DNA of 51,697 nt from Deltaproteobacteria bacterium (GTDB lineage: Bacteria; Desulfobacterota; Dissulfuribacteria; Dissulfuribacterales; UBA3076). Of the stretch, positions 35,522-42,956 are shown in pieces. Numbering within the stretch: position 1 is the stretch's first letter; the number at the start of each line of letters is the position of its first letter. The position numbers and the translations under genes were made by a program. The notes under the pieces are model-generated. The model made no database searches, had not been told where the DNA came from, and saw only the letters and a list, made by a program, of their open reading frames with translations. The stretch covers positions 1 through 51,697 of the forward strand of contig PQXE01000022.1 of assembly GCA_003194495.1 (NCBI GenBank), read 5' to 3'.

Positions 35522-35626
35522 TATAGGTTTTCAGATATTTAATTTCACAAGGCCGGAGGGAGGAAGGCGTATTGTAATACTCCGACGACCGATAACGCAG
35601 TGAAATTGAATATATGGAAATCTATA
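35522..35626 (-). mobile_element. 105-bp MITE-like element, copy 3
   Basis: One substitution away from copies 1 and 2. On the minus strand it interrupts TGC-TA|A so that removing it and one TA recreates the stop codon of the glycerate kinase remnant. Confidence 0.85.
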
Positions 35627-35776
35627 GCACACCAACACAAGCCTGACATCCATTACATTTGTATTCGTAGGACCGGTCATGAGGAGATCATTGGTCTTTT
35701 CAAAGAAGTGATACACGTCGTTTCTGTCCAAAAACTCCAATGCCTCCATCACTTGTATGTTCAAAGTTAAGACCAA
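35627..35776 (-). pseudogene. C-terminal remnant of a MOFRL-type glycerate 2-kinase
   Basis: The frame 'EALEFLDRNDVYHFFEKTND' followed by LLMTGPTNTNVMDVRLVLVC matches the C-terminal end of DUF4147/MOFRL glycerate kinases (pattern 'L..NDSY.FF...GDL..TGPTGTNVMD'). Everything upstream of about residue 400 of such a protein is absent. Copy 3 of the 105-bp element sits in its stop codon. Non-functional relic. Confidence 0.7.
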
Positions 35777-35970
35777 ATGGCTATCTTTTTTTCGGTAAAA
35801 CTATTATCATGTCGGATGAGAAGGATTGCACCTGTGCAGTTAAAAACCATAAACCAGTATATCCTGTAAATATTCGATAAACCCGTTGTAGGGGCGAACC
35901 TGTGTGTTCGCCCGTTGTTTGGGCAGACACGCAGGTCTGCCCCTACAAAATGACGCGCAATGGCCGGAAC
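35777..35970. other. Non-coding segment carrying a palindromic repeat
   Basis: No gene seen. Contains the 63-bp palindrome at 35886-35948, described separately. Confidence 0.45.
35886..35948. repeat. Palindromic REP-like pair TTGTAGGGGCGAAC...
   Basis: Two units in inverted orientation, TTGTAGGGGCGAACCTGTGT and the reverse of TTGTAGGGGCAGACCTGCGT, each followed by a short hairpin (GGGCGAAC..GTTCGCCC; GGGCAGAC..GTCTGCCC). This repeat type is widespread in environmental bacterial genomes. Confidence 0.75.
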
Positions 35971-36432
35971 ATGGAACAGGTTTACCGATGTGTAACCGTA
36001 CAGGTCGAAAAATTTCAAACTGTTATACTTGATTTTAAAGGAGTAAGCGCTGTTGAGCAAGCTTTTGCAGATGAGATTTTTAGAGTCTATTCGCAAAAAA
36101 AACCGAAAATTGTGCTTCTGCCGATTAATATGGAAGATGGAGTATTAAAAATGGTGTAACCGTTCACGGGATTACAACGCCCGTTTTACCGCAACCCACC
36201 GAGCTGTAAGCGTTTACAGGGTGCTGCAGATGCGAGGCGTACGGGTACGCAGACGTACTCCCTGTACTTCAAGTACCCGACAACAAAGCAGATGCGGTGC
36301 CCTGTGAACGCTTACAAAATGGTGAATAAAGCTATTTTAACTCTTAAGGAACAGCGAAATGCCAAACAAATCACTGCACCCGGCAACAATCGCTGCGTAT
36401 TACCAGCGGCAATAGGCCAGGATAAGACATGA
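35971..36432 (+). pseudogene. DUF4325 (STAS-like) gene split by a 160-bp element
   Basis: The first part reads MEQVYRCVTVQVEKFQTVIL then DFKGVSAVEQAFADEIFRVY, the core strand-helix of DUF4325, then INMEDGVLKMV followed by a TAA supplied by the element at 36156. Beyond the element the frame resumes (NKAILTLKEQ...) and ends in TGA at 36430-36432, overlapping the ATG of the exonuclease gene (ATGA). Removing the element and one 8-bp duplication joins the two in frame. The N-terminus is also eroded, so the gene was probably already damaged. DUF4325 proteins are STAS-related; function unknown. Confidence 0.72.
36156..36315. mobile_element. 160-bp MITE-like element, GTAACC family, with AAAATGGT duplication
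   Basis: Left end GTAACCGTTCACGGG, right end CCCTGTGAACGCTTAC. Perfect 8-bp flanking repeats AAAATGGT at 36148-36155 and 36316-36323. Interrupts the DUF4325 gene. Close to identical to the element at 32256-32416. Confidence 0.9.
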
Positions 36433-37145
36433 AGTTATTGAGCTTTGACATAGAGATCTCGGATGTCTTCGAGTTGGATAAATACGAGGACATGGAAAAG
36501 TATGCGCCGTTTCATATTTCAGTGGCGGCAACGGCCATTCATAACGGGGAGGAACGGGTGTGGTATTCCGAAGATGAGGAAGGTCGTCCGGCGTTGAACT
36601 TGACGCAGCAACGGGCGCATGAACTTTTGGAGTATCTCGACGAGATGCAGCAAACAGGATCCATGGTCTGCGCGTGGAACGGCTTGGGCTTCGACCTGAA
36701 ATGGATAGGACATCAGGCCGATGACATGGCCCTCGCTGCTCGAATCGCTCTAAAAAGTTACGATCCCATGTTCCAGTTCTTCAACCAAGCCGGCTTCCCC
36801 ATCGGCCTTGCGAATGTGGCACAAGCTATGGGTATCTTACAAAAAAAGCTCATGCACGGCGCAGACGCACCGAAGGAATGGCGTGCAGGGAATTGCCGGA
36901 AAGTGATGGACTACTGCCTCGGTGATTGCCAGATGACCAATCTCATTCTCCTCGCCATACAGAAGGCCCGGCAGATTCGATGGGTGACAGGCAGAGGACA
37001 CATCAGTTCAAAGCCTATGCCACGTTTAAAGCCAGTAGAAGAAGTCATCCAAGATCCTGAGCCCGACCAATCTTGGATGGATACACCGATGCCTAAGGTG
37101 AAATTCTACGAATGGGTTCAGAAAGCCACTGGGATAAAAACATGA
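36429..37145 (+). CDS. Predicted DEDD-type 3'-5' exonuclease
   Basis: 238 aa. Exo I 'LSFDIEI' (D7, E9), Exo II 'WNGLGFDLKWIG' and Exo III 'DYCLGDCQMTN' match the RNase H-like DEDDy/DnaQ fold, of the type annotated as PolB-like predicted exonucleases. C-terminal 40 residues are proline-rich. It could process DNA or RNA; at the edge of a defence-like island a nuclease role in defence is possible but unproven. Start overlaps the DUF4325 tail, suggesting an old translational link. CAGGATAAGAC upstream gives a weak ribosome site. Confidence 0.75.
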   Translation: MKLLSFDIEISDVFELDKYEDMEKYAPFHISVAATAIHNGEERVWYSEDEEGRPALNLTQQRAHELLEYLDEMQQTGSMVCAWNGLGFDLKWIGHQADDMALAARIALKSYDPMFQFFNQAGFPIGLANVAQAMGILQKKLMHGADAPKEWRAGNCRKVMDYCLGDCQMTNLILLAIQKARQIRWVTGRGHISSKPMPRLKPVEEVIQDPEPDQSWMDTPMPKVKFYEWVQKATGIKT

Positions 37146-37310
37146 GTGAAGATCGTAACATTATTCTCATCGCCCGAAAAAGGGGACCTTCCGCAGCCTG
37201 CTGGTCCGTCCATTCGGCAGAACCCGGACGGTCGAGCACGCGATCCGCAGCACGGTAGAATCGCATGGTGTGCGGATTGGACACGCTCGAATTATGGAAG
37301 TTGGTGAAAT
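37146..37310 (+). other. Short gap, one tiny overlapping frame, no recognised gene
   Basis: An ATG at 37142 overlaps the exonuclease stop and opens a 38-codon frame (MSEDRNIILI...) ending TAG near 37258. Composition after residue 15 is Arg/Ser rich and not protein-like; probably the 5' remnant of a lost gene. Confidence 0.35.
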
Positions 37311-38516
37311 ATGAGAGATGATGAATTGACCGCTCTTCTTGATGATATTGAGTCTGATCGCGCAGAACGGAAAGAATCGTTTGCCGATGGCGATAAGATT
37401 CGTCAGGCGATATGTGCATTCGCCAATGATTTGCCGGATCATAAACAGCCAAGCGTACTTTTTGTCGGCGTCAATAATGCGGGAAATTCAACCGAATTAC
37501 CCATCACCGATCAGTTGCTCCAGAATTTGGCGTCCATGCGCGCAGATGGGAACATTTTGCCGTTTCCTTCCCTGACTGTTCAAAAAAGAAACCTAAAAGG
37601 ACATGACGTTGCGGTTGTCCTGGTTCAACCAGCCGAAGCACCCCCGGTTAGATTCAAAGGTACGGTCTGGGTGCAGGTCGGTCCACGCCGTACAATTGCC
37701 AGCCTCCAAGAGGAACGCATTCTTGCGGAACGGCGGCGCTATCGCGATGCCCCTGCCGACATTCAGCCTTTGCGTGATGTCGACATCAGCGAGTTGGATC
37801 AAACGCTGTTCAGAGAAATTTATCTGCCCGCTGCGGTCAGTCCGGACGTTCTTGCCGAGAATTTGCGCACTCCAGAGGAACAGATGGCTTCGCTGCGTCT
37901 TGTCGATCTTGGCCCCCCTGTGGTTCCAACTGTGTTGGGACTTCTGGTCCTGGGGGAAAAACCCTCATTGCACTTGCCCGGTGCTTATGTTTCGTTTCTG
38001 CGTCTTGCAGGCGAACAATTGGGTTCCGATGTGGTAAGCAGTCACGAAATTCAAGGACCATTGCCGCGCATGATGTCCCAGATCGACGAATTGCTGAAAT
38101 TACACATCATGACAGCAGTTGATATCACATCCGGCGACAAGGAGCGCCGTTATCCGGATTATCCACTTGTAGCCCTGCAGCAGATTGTCCGAAACACCAT
38201 CATGCATCGAAGTTATGAAGGGACCCATGCACCGGTTCGCATCTATTGGTTCAGCGACCGCATCGAGGTGATCAGCCCCGGCGGTCTTTACGGCCATGTG
38301 ACCCCGGAGAATTTCGGCCAACCGGGGATTAATGATTACCGTAATCCCAATCTGGCGGAGTCCATGCGTCATCTGGGCTATGCACAGCACTTCGGGGTGG
38401 GCATCCAAATCGCCAGGGAAGCATTGGCGCGTAACAGCAATCCTCCGCCGGAGTTTAAATTCGATCTCGGTCCTGTGATGGCCATTATTCGGCAAAGGGA
38501 ACGAAAGAATTCATGA
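37311..38516 (+). CDS. AlbA_2/Schlafen-type domain protein with HATPase_c_4 domain
   Basis: 401 aa. N-terminal AlbA_2-like region: 'ESFADGDKIRQAICAFANDLPDHKQPSVLFVGVNNAGN' (usually 'E.K.S......I.ka..AfaNt.GG.ilfGv.d'). C-terminal half resembles the RecG-like ATP-binding domain HATPase_c_4: 'VALQQIVRNTIMHRSYEGTHAPVRIYWFSDRIEVISPGG' and 'RNPNLAESMRHLGYAQHFGVGI'. Such proteins are often called ATP-binding or transcriptional regulators and are frequent in defence islands. Five bases before the ATG is GGTGA. Role here unknown. Confidence 0.83.
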   Translation: MRDDELTALLDDIESDRAERKESFADGDKIRQAICAFANDLPDHKQPSVLFVGVNNAGNSTELPITDQLLQNLASMRADGNILPFPSLTVQKRNLKGHDVAVVLVQPAEAPPVRFKGTVWVQVGPRRTIASLQEERILAERRRYRDAPADIQPLRDVDISELDQTLFREIYLPAAVSPDVLAENLRTPEEQMASLRLVDLGPPVVPTVLGLLVLGEKPSLHLPGAYVSFLRLAGEQLGSDVVSSHEIQGPLPRMMSQIDELLKLHIMTAVDITSGDKERRYPDYPLVALQQIVRNTIMHRSYEGTHAPVRIYWFSDRIEVISPGGLYGHVTPENFGQPGINDYRNPNLAESMRHLGYAQHFGVGIQIAREALARNSNPPPEFKFDLGPVMAIIRQRERKNS

Positions 38517-38783
38517 TGACCGAAAGAATAGCCACTGAGAACACACAGAAAATTCGAGCAAAAACCCCTCTGTGAATTCTGTCAAAAAGGAAATTATCGA
38601 CAAGCTTGTATTGTCGAGACATGAATCAACCACCAGCCAGTCGTTATTGCCAAGATGGGCAACAACGCACTCGCCACGGCCAGGGCCGAATAGTGAGATT
38701 TCAAGTTCATCCGGGGACGGAAGGTCAACCTTAATGTCCGGCAAAAAAATTGGCGAGTTATTTTGCGGCATTTTTACGTTCAA
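38511..38783 (-). pseudogene. N-terminal remnant of an MBL-fold metallohydrolase
   Basis: Residues 20-60 (SPDELEISLFGPGRGECVVA then HLGNNDWLVVDSCLD) match the first strands of ComEC-like metallo-beta-lactamase-fold proteins common in defence islands. The metal-binding HxHxDH region and all later parts are missing. The end of the frame (from TEFTEGFLLEF) is coded by a CCACAGAG-type repeat. Convergent with the AlbA gene, overlapping by a few bases. Non-functional. Confidence 0.65.
38531..38583. repeat. Degenerate CCACAGAG-type inverted repeat
   Basis: GCCACTGAGAACACACAGAA and, after a short centre, CCTCTGTGAATTCTGTC, a decayed copy of the repeat that bounds the GxxExxY gene and lies in the methyltransferase. 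It forms the in-frame 3' end of the metallo-beta-lactamase-fold remnant on the minus strand. Confidence 0.6.
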
Positions 38784-39383
38784 CTATTTTTCTTTTGGGT
38801 ATCACTAACCTTCTGAAGCGGATGCGGGAAGTTCTTTGCCTGGGGCCTTTGTAATAATTCGCATAACCAATGGACCAGTAAAATACCGCGCCAGGCCGCA
38901 ACAATTCTCGGTGTACAGTTTGCCCATTATGTTCCTACAACATCTCTGCATCAAAATCCTCGGCCGGGTCATTCAATAAGATAGCGTCCCGAGGGAATTC
39001 TGTTCCATGTGTGAATCAGGTGTGAGGACTCCACGTCCATCCCTCACATAACTTGCACATTTTAACCTATTTCTCCATCAATTATCGCGGTCAGCCTCAA
39101 GCTCAGAACTTCCTTCAGCCCTCAACCTGCTCTTCCTGGTCTCATCCCTTCTTAATCAGGTCTCAGCTTAGAACTATCCATTCCTCCTCCCTATGGTAAT
39201 TCAACAAATTCAACAAGATCACACAGGTCCGCGCCCCTTCTTTCGTCTGCAAGAAGCACTTGATTTTTCACTTTCATGTGCTATCGCATGTGTTATAATA
39301 TCCCGTTCGTAATTAAAGGCGATGAACCCCGACCTGCCTGCGCCGTGCATGGCGTGGCAGGCAAGCTTGCAAAGGAAAGAGTG
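38784..39383. promoter_or_regulatory. 600-bp gap upstream of the XRE-helicase operon
   Basis: No gene seen. An extended -10 element TGTTATAAT at 39291-39299 is a good promoter candidate for the XRE-helicase-methyltransferase-Res genes; no clear -35. A stem with arms CTGCCTGCGCC and GGCGTGGCAG (about 39337-39362) lies 20 bases before the XRE start and could be an operator or a repeat unit. Confidence 0.5.
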
Positions 39384-39611
39384 ATGGCAATAGACGATCA
39401 GAACCTTCCCAAATTAGTGAAGGAAGTCCGAAGGCAGTTGGCTCTGAGTCAGGAAGACCTGGCTCGGGAACTCGGTATCAGCTTTGCCACCGTGAACCGG
39501 TGGGAAAACGGCCAGGTAAAACCGTCGAAGCTGGGCAAGGCACAGTTAGACAATTTCTGCACTAAGATGATCAGGCAGGGGAAACTGACATTGTCCGGAG
39601 GCGACAAGTGA
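39384..39611 (+). CDS. XRE-family helix-turn-helix regulator
   Basis: 75 aa from ATG 39384, preceded by GGAAAGAG. 'VRRQLALSQEDLARELGISFATVNRWENGQVKPS' is a canonical HTH_3 (Cro/C1) domain. It stands directly ahead of the helicase gene (31-base gap), so it probably controls the operon, as control proteins do in restriction-modification loci. An upstream in-frame ATG at 39276 would add 36 non-conserved residues. Confidence 0.88.
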   Translation: MAIDDQNLPKLVKEVRRQLALSQEDLARELGISFATVNRWENGQVKPSKLGKAQLDNFCTKMIRQGKLTLSGGDK

Positions 39612-39642
39612 GCAAGACCAATAACGGAGAGGATTCCAAGGA

Positions 39643-42522
39643 ATGACTACTCCATACCATGCTCGTTTTTTTGCGAACGAATTGACTCATCAAGGTGGCG
39701 AGGGTGTGGAACGTCTCTCCAGGTCCCTTTTCGATGCCTGCGTGGATTTGAATCCTCACCAGATTGAGGCTGCACTCTTCGCGTTGCGGTCACCCATTTC
39801 CAAGGGCATACTGCTTGCTGACGAGGTCGGTCTCGGAAAAACCATCGAAGCGGGGCTGGCCATCTGCCAGAGCTGGGCGGAACGACATAGGTGCATCCTT
39901 GTTATCTGCCCGGCATCACTGAGAAAACAGTGGGCGCTGGAGCTTGAGGAGAAGTTTCACCTGTCCACCTTAGTCCTCGACGCCAAAACCTACAGGGAGC
40001 AGATACGGAATGGAAATCCCAATCCCTTCACGAACGACCGCATCGTTATCTGTTCTCTACATTTTGCCAGCAGCCGGGCGGCTGAAATCAAGCCGATCCA
40101 GTGGGACCTCGTGGTCATCGATGAGGCGCACAAATTACGGAATGCCTACCGGCAAAGCAACCGAATGGGCCAAAACATCCGCTGGGCACTGGAGGACCGC
40201 CGTAAAGTACTTCTCACCGCAACGCCTCTTCAGAACTCCCTTCTGGAGCTGTACGGCCTTTCGACCATAATTGATGAACGTATCTTTGGTGATCTTCCAT
40301 CCTACCGAACCCAGTACGTCAACGTCGGCGGCAATCTCCAAGAGCTTCGCGGAAGGCTCGAGTCCTTCTGTATGCGTACCCTTCGGAGCCAGGTCCTTGA
40401 GTACATCCAGTACACGGAACGTAGGCTAATCACTCGTCCGTTCAAACCAACCGACCAAGAGCACAAGCTCTACGAGGCCGTTTCCGATTTCCTGAAACGC
40501 GACGGCACATATGCACTTCCTTACCAGCAACGCCATCTGACGGCGTTGATCGTTCGGAAGTTGCTGGCATCGTCCTCCCGGGCGGTGGCCGGAACGCTTG
40601 AGGTCATGCGGGATCGGCTCATCGCCATGTGCGATCAGGTCAAGACCGAGGCAACGTTGGCCGAGCGGATTATCGAAGACGAGGAGATTGAGGACGACCT
40701 GCTTGACGAACTTCTGAACGGCGAGAGTGATGAAGGTCCGGTCGAAATCGCTTCAGAGCCGGAAAAAATCGTCAAGATTGACAAGCAGAAGCTGGGTGCT
40801 GAGATCGAAGAGCTGGCCCGGTATATTCAATGGGCCCGCAGCATAGGTATCGATACCAAAACACGAGCGCTATTAAATGCGCTGGAAATCGGCTTTTCCG
40901 AGATGGAAAAGACAGATGCCAATCAAAAGGCGATCATCTTTACAGAGTCGCGGCGGACCCAGCAGTTCTTGCAGGATTTCCTGGAATCCAACGGCTACGC
41001 CGGTGAGGTGGTGACATTCAACGGCACCAACAGGGAGCCGGAGTCTACGCGTATCTACAAGCAGTGGCTGGAAGTCAACAAGGAAAGTGGAAGAGTTTCC
41101 GGATCGAGACCTATCGACGTGCGCACGGCCATCATCGAGCATTTCCGCGACAACGCAAGCATTATGATTGCCACGGAAGCTGCCGCCGAGGGCATCAATC
41201 TTCAGTTCTGCTCTCTCGTCATAAACTTCGATCTGCCATGGAACCCGCAGCGCATTGAACAACGCATTGGGCGTTGCCACCGTTACGGCCAAAAGCACGA
41301 TGTAGTTGTCATCAACTTCCTGAACGAGCGCAATGCAGCCGATCTCCGGGTCTATGAATTGCTGAACGAGAAATTCAACCTCTTCACAGGCGTGTTCGGC
41401 GCGTCAGATGAAGTACTCGGCGGCATAGAGTCTGGCGTGGACTTTGAACGCCGCGTCCTGGATATCTACCAACAGTGCCGCACACAGGAAGAGATAGAGT
41501 GCGCGTTTGAAGCCCTGCGCGCGGAACTGGACGAGATCATTGCTTCGCGTATCCAGGAAACGCGGCAAATCCTGCTCGAACACTTCGACGAGGACGTTCA
41601 TGCCCGACTTCGCATAAATCTCACCGGTGCTCAGGAGCAACTCGACCGCGTAGGCCGCATGTTCTGGACCTTGACGCGCTTCATCCTTGACGGCAAGGCA
41701 GCGTTTGATGACCAAGTGCTTTCATTCTGCCTGACCGACCCACCTATGCCATCGGTCCACTCAGGTACATACCACATGATTTCGAAAGGTCGGAAAAATG
41801 TTCCCGGCGAGTTCCTCTACCGCCTGGGGCATCCGCTTGGTGAGTTCGTCATTCAGGTCGGGAAGGACTATCCGACGCCCGTGGCCAAGGTAATGTTTGA
41901 TATCTCCGGCCACCAGGCGAAAATCTCGGTAGTTGAGAACCTGAAGGGTAAGTCCGGCTGGCTGATCCTGCAGCGGCTCATCATCGATTCCTTTGAACGA
42001 GAGGAATACCTGCTCTTTTCAGGTTTCGAGGACGATGGTAATTCCCTCGACCAGGAAACCTGCGAAAAGTTTTTCCATTGCAGAGGGAAAGTGCTGAGTG
42101 CGCTCGAAGTACCAGAGGGGGAGAGGCGACAGCTTGCCGCGGATGCCGACCGACACGCCAAAGCCACCATCAGCAAATCACTCGAGCGCAACAATCATCA
42201 TTTCAACGAGGCTCGCGGACAACTTGAGAAGTGGGCTGATGACATGGTTTTGGCCACCGAAAAGGAGTTGCACGACACCAAGGAACAAATCAAGGCGCTC
42301 AATCGCCAGGCGCGGCAGGCCACGACCGTTGAGGAGCAACACCAGCTCCAGGGAAAAATCAAGGATCTGGAAAAGAAGAAGCGTCGCCAACGTCAGCGCA
42401 TCTTCGATGTGGAGGATGAGATCATGGAAAAGCGTGACTCGCTGATCGACGCGCTGGAAAAACGCATGCAGCAGCGAACGGAAAGCGTCCCGCTTTTCAC
42501 TGTCCGCTGGAAAGTGACTTAG
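39643..42522 (+). CDS. SNF2/RapA-type DEAH helicase
   Basis: 959 aa. Motif I LLADEVGLGKTIEAG (about 57-71), motif II 'VVIDEAHKLRN' (about 157-167), motif III 'LLTATPLQN', motif V 'ATEAAAEGINLQFC', motif VI 'QRIGRCHRYGQ' (helicase core 30-560). An acidic insert lies near 345-380. The C-terminal part has a coiled coil (about 845-945, 'LEKWADDMVLATEKELHDTKEQI'). It is of the RapA/DrmD-like group found with methyltransferases in DISARM-related and helicase-methylase-ATPase defence systems. GGAGAGG lies ten bases upstream of the ATG. TAG stop touches the CCACAGAG repeat that follows. Confidence 0.9.
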   Translation: MTTPYHARFFANELTHQGGEGVERLSRSLFDACVDLNPHQIEAALFALRSPISKGILLADEVGLGKTIEAGLAICQSWAERHRCILVICPASLRKQWALELEEKFHLSTLVLDAKTYREQIRNGNPNPFTNDRIVICSLHFASSRAAEIKPIQWDLVVIDEAHKLRNAYRQSNRMGQNIRWALEDRRKVLLTATPLQNSLLELYGLSTIIDERIFGDLPSYRTQYVNVGGNLQELRGRLESFCMRTLRSQVLEYIQYTERRLITRPFKPTDQEHKLYEAVSDFLKRDGTYALPYQQRHLTALIVRKLLASSSRAVAGTLEVMRDRLIAMCDQVKTEATLAERIIEDEEIEDDLLDELLNGESDEGPVEIASEPEKIVKIDKQKLGAEIEELARYIQWARSIGIDTKTRALLNALEIGFSEMEKTDANQKAIIFTESRRTQQFLQDFLESNGYAGEVVTFNGTNREPESTRIYKQWLEVNKESGRVSGSRPIDVRTAIIEHFRDNASIMIATEAAAEGINLQFCSLVINFDLPWNPQRIEQRIGRCHRYGQKHDVVVINFLNERNAADLRVYELLNEKFNLFTGVFGASDEVLGGIESGVDFERRVLDIYQQCRTQEEIECAFEALRAELDEIIASRIQETRQILLEHFDEDVHARLRINLTGAQEQLDRVGRMFWTLTRFILDGKAAFDDQVLSFCLTDPPMPSVHSGTYHMISKGRKNVPGEFLYRLGHPLGEFVIQVGKDYPTPVAKVMFDISGHQAKISVVENLKGKSGWLILQRLIIDSFEREEYLLFSGFEDDGNSLDQETCEKFFHCRGKVLSALEVPEGERRQLAADADRHAKATISKSLERNNHHFNEARGQLEKWADDMVLATEKELHDTKEQIKALNRQARQATTVEEQHQLQGKIKDLEKKKRRQRQRIFDVEDEIMEKRDSLIDALEKRMQQRTESVPLFTVRWKVT

Positions 42523-42939
42523 CCACAGAGAGCACAGAGGACACAGAGAAATTCATGTCTGATCAACTGACGGAAAAAATTATTGGTGCGGCCATTGAAG
42601 TCCATCGATTACTCGGCCCCGGGCTCCTGGAATCCATTTATGAAGAAGCCATCTGCCATGAACTAACCTTGAGAGGGATTGAATTTGAGCGACAAGTTGA
42701 TGTTGATGTTATTTACAAGGATTATGTAATAAAGGGACAGCGGCTGTATATTCTTGTTGAACGAGAAGTGGTCGTCGAATTGAAATCCGTCAGTCGTTTG
42801 CCAGAGGTTGCCAAAGCCCAAACGCTTTCTTATTTGAAAGCAACTCGCCTGAAGCGGGCATTGTTGATAAATTTTGGTGAGAAACGGTTGGTGGACGGGA
42901 TCACAAGACTATCTCTGTGATCTCTGTGTCCTCTGTGGC
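42522..42939 (+). mobile_element. GxxExxY cassette bounded by CCACAGAG inverted repeats
   Basis: Left border GCCACAGAGAGCACAGAGGA and right border, on the other strand, GCCACAGAGGACACAGAGAT. Between them lies a single gene. The cassette separates the helicase and methyltransferase genes, which elsewhere would be expected adjacent. Related miniature repeats are at 45840-45913 and 38531-38583. Confidence 0.75.
42555..42920 (+). CDS. GxxExxY-family protein (PDDEXK_3-like)
   Basis: 121 aa. 'KIIGAAIEVHRLLGPGLLESIYEEAICHEL' contains the G..E..Y motif; 'VEREVVVELKSVSRL' holds the E-x-K of a PD-(D/E)XK-like core and 'YILVEREVVVELK' replaces the usual 'DLIVe..vivElK'. The usual 'GF.aD' aspartate position reads 'GQRLYILV', so one acidic residue may be missing. 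Family of unknown function repeatedly found between CCACAGAG-like repeats. Begins six bases after the left border. Confidence 0.85.
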   Translation: MSDQLTEKIIGAAIEVHRLLGPGLLESIYEEAICHELTLRGIEFERQVDVDVIYKDYVIKGQRLYILVEREVVVELKSVSRLPEVAKAQTLSYLKATRLKRALLINFGEKRLVDGITRLSL

Positions 42940-42956
42940 AAAAAAGGAAGAACCAC

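Noticed and set aside
37142-37258. 38-codon frame overlapping the exonuclease stop
   Set aside because: The overlap is suggestive, but the composition becomes Arg/Ser biased and there is no match I recognise; kept only as a note on the gap.
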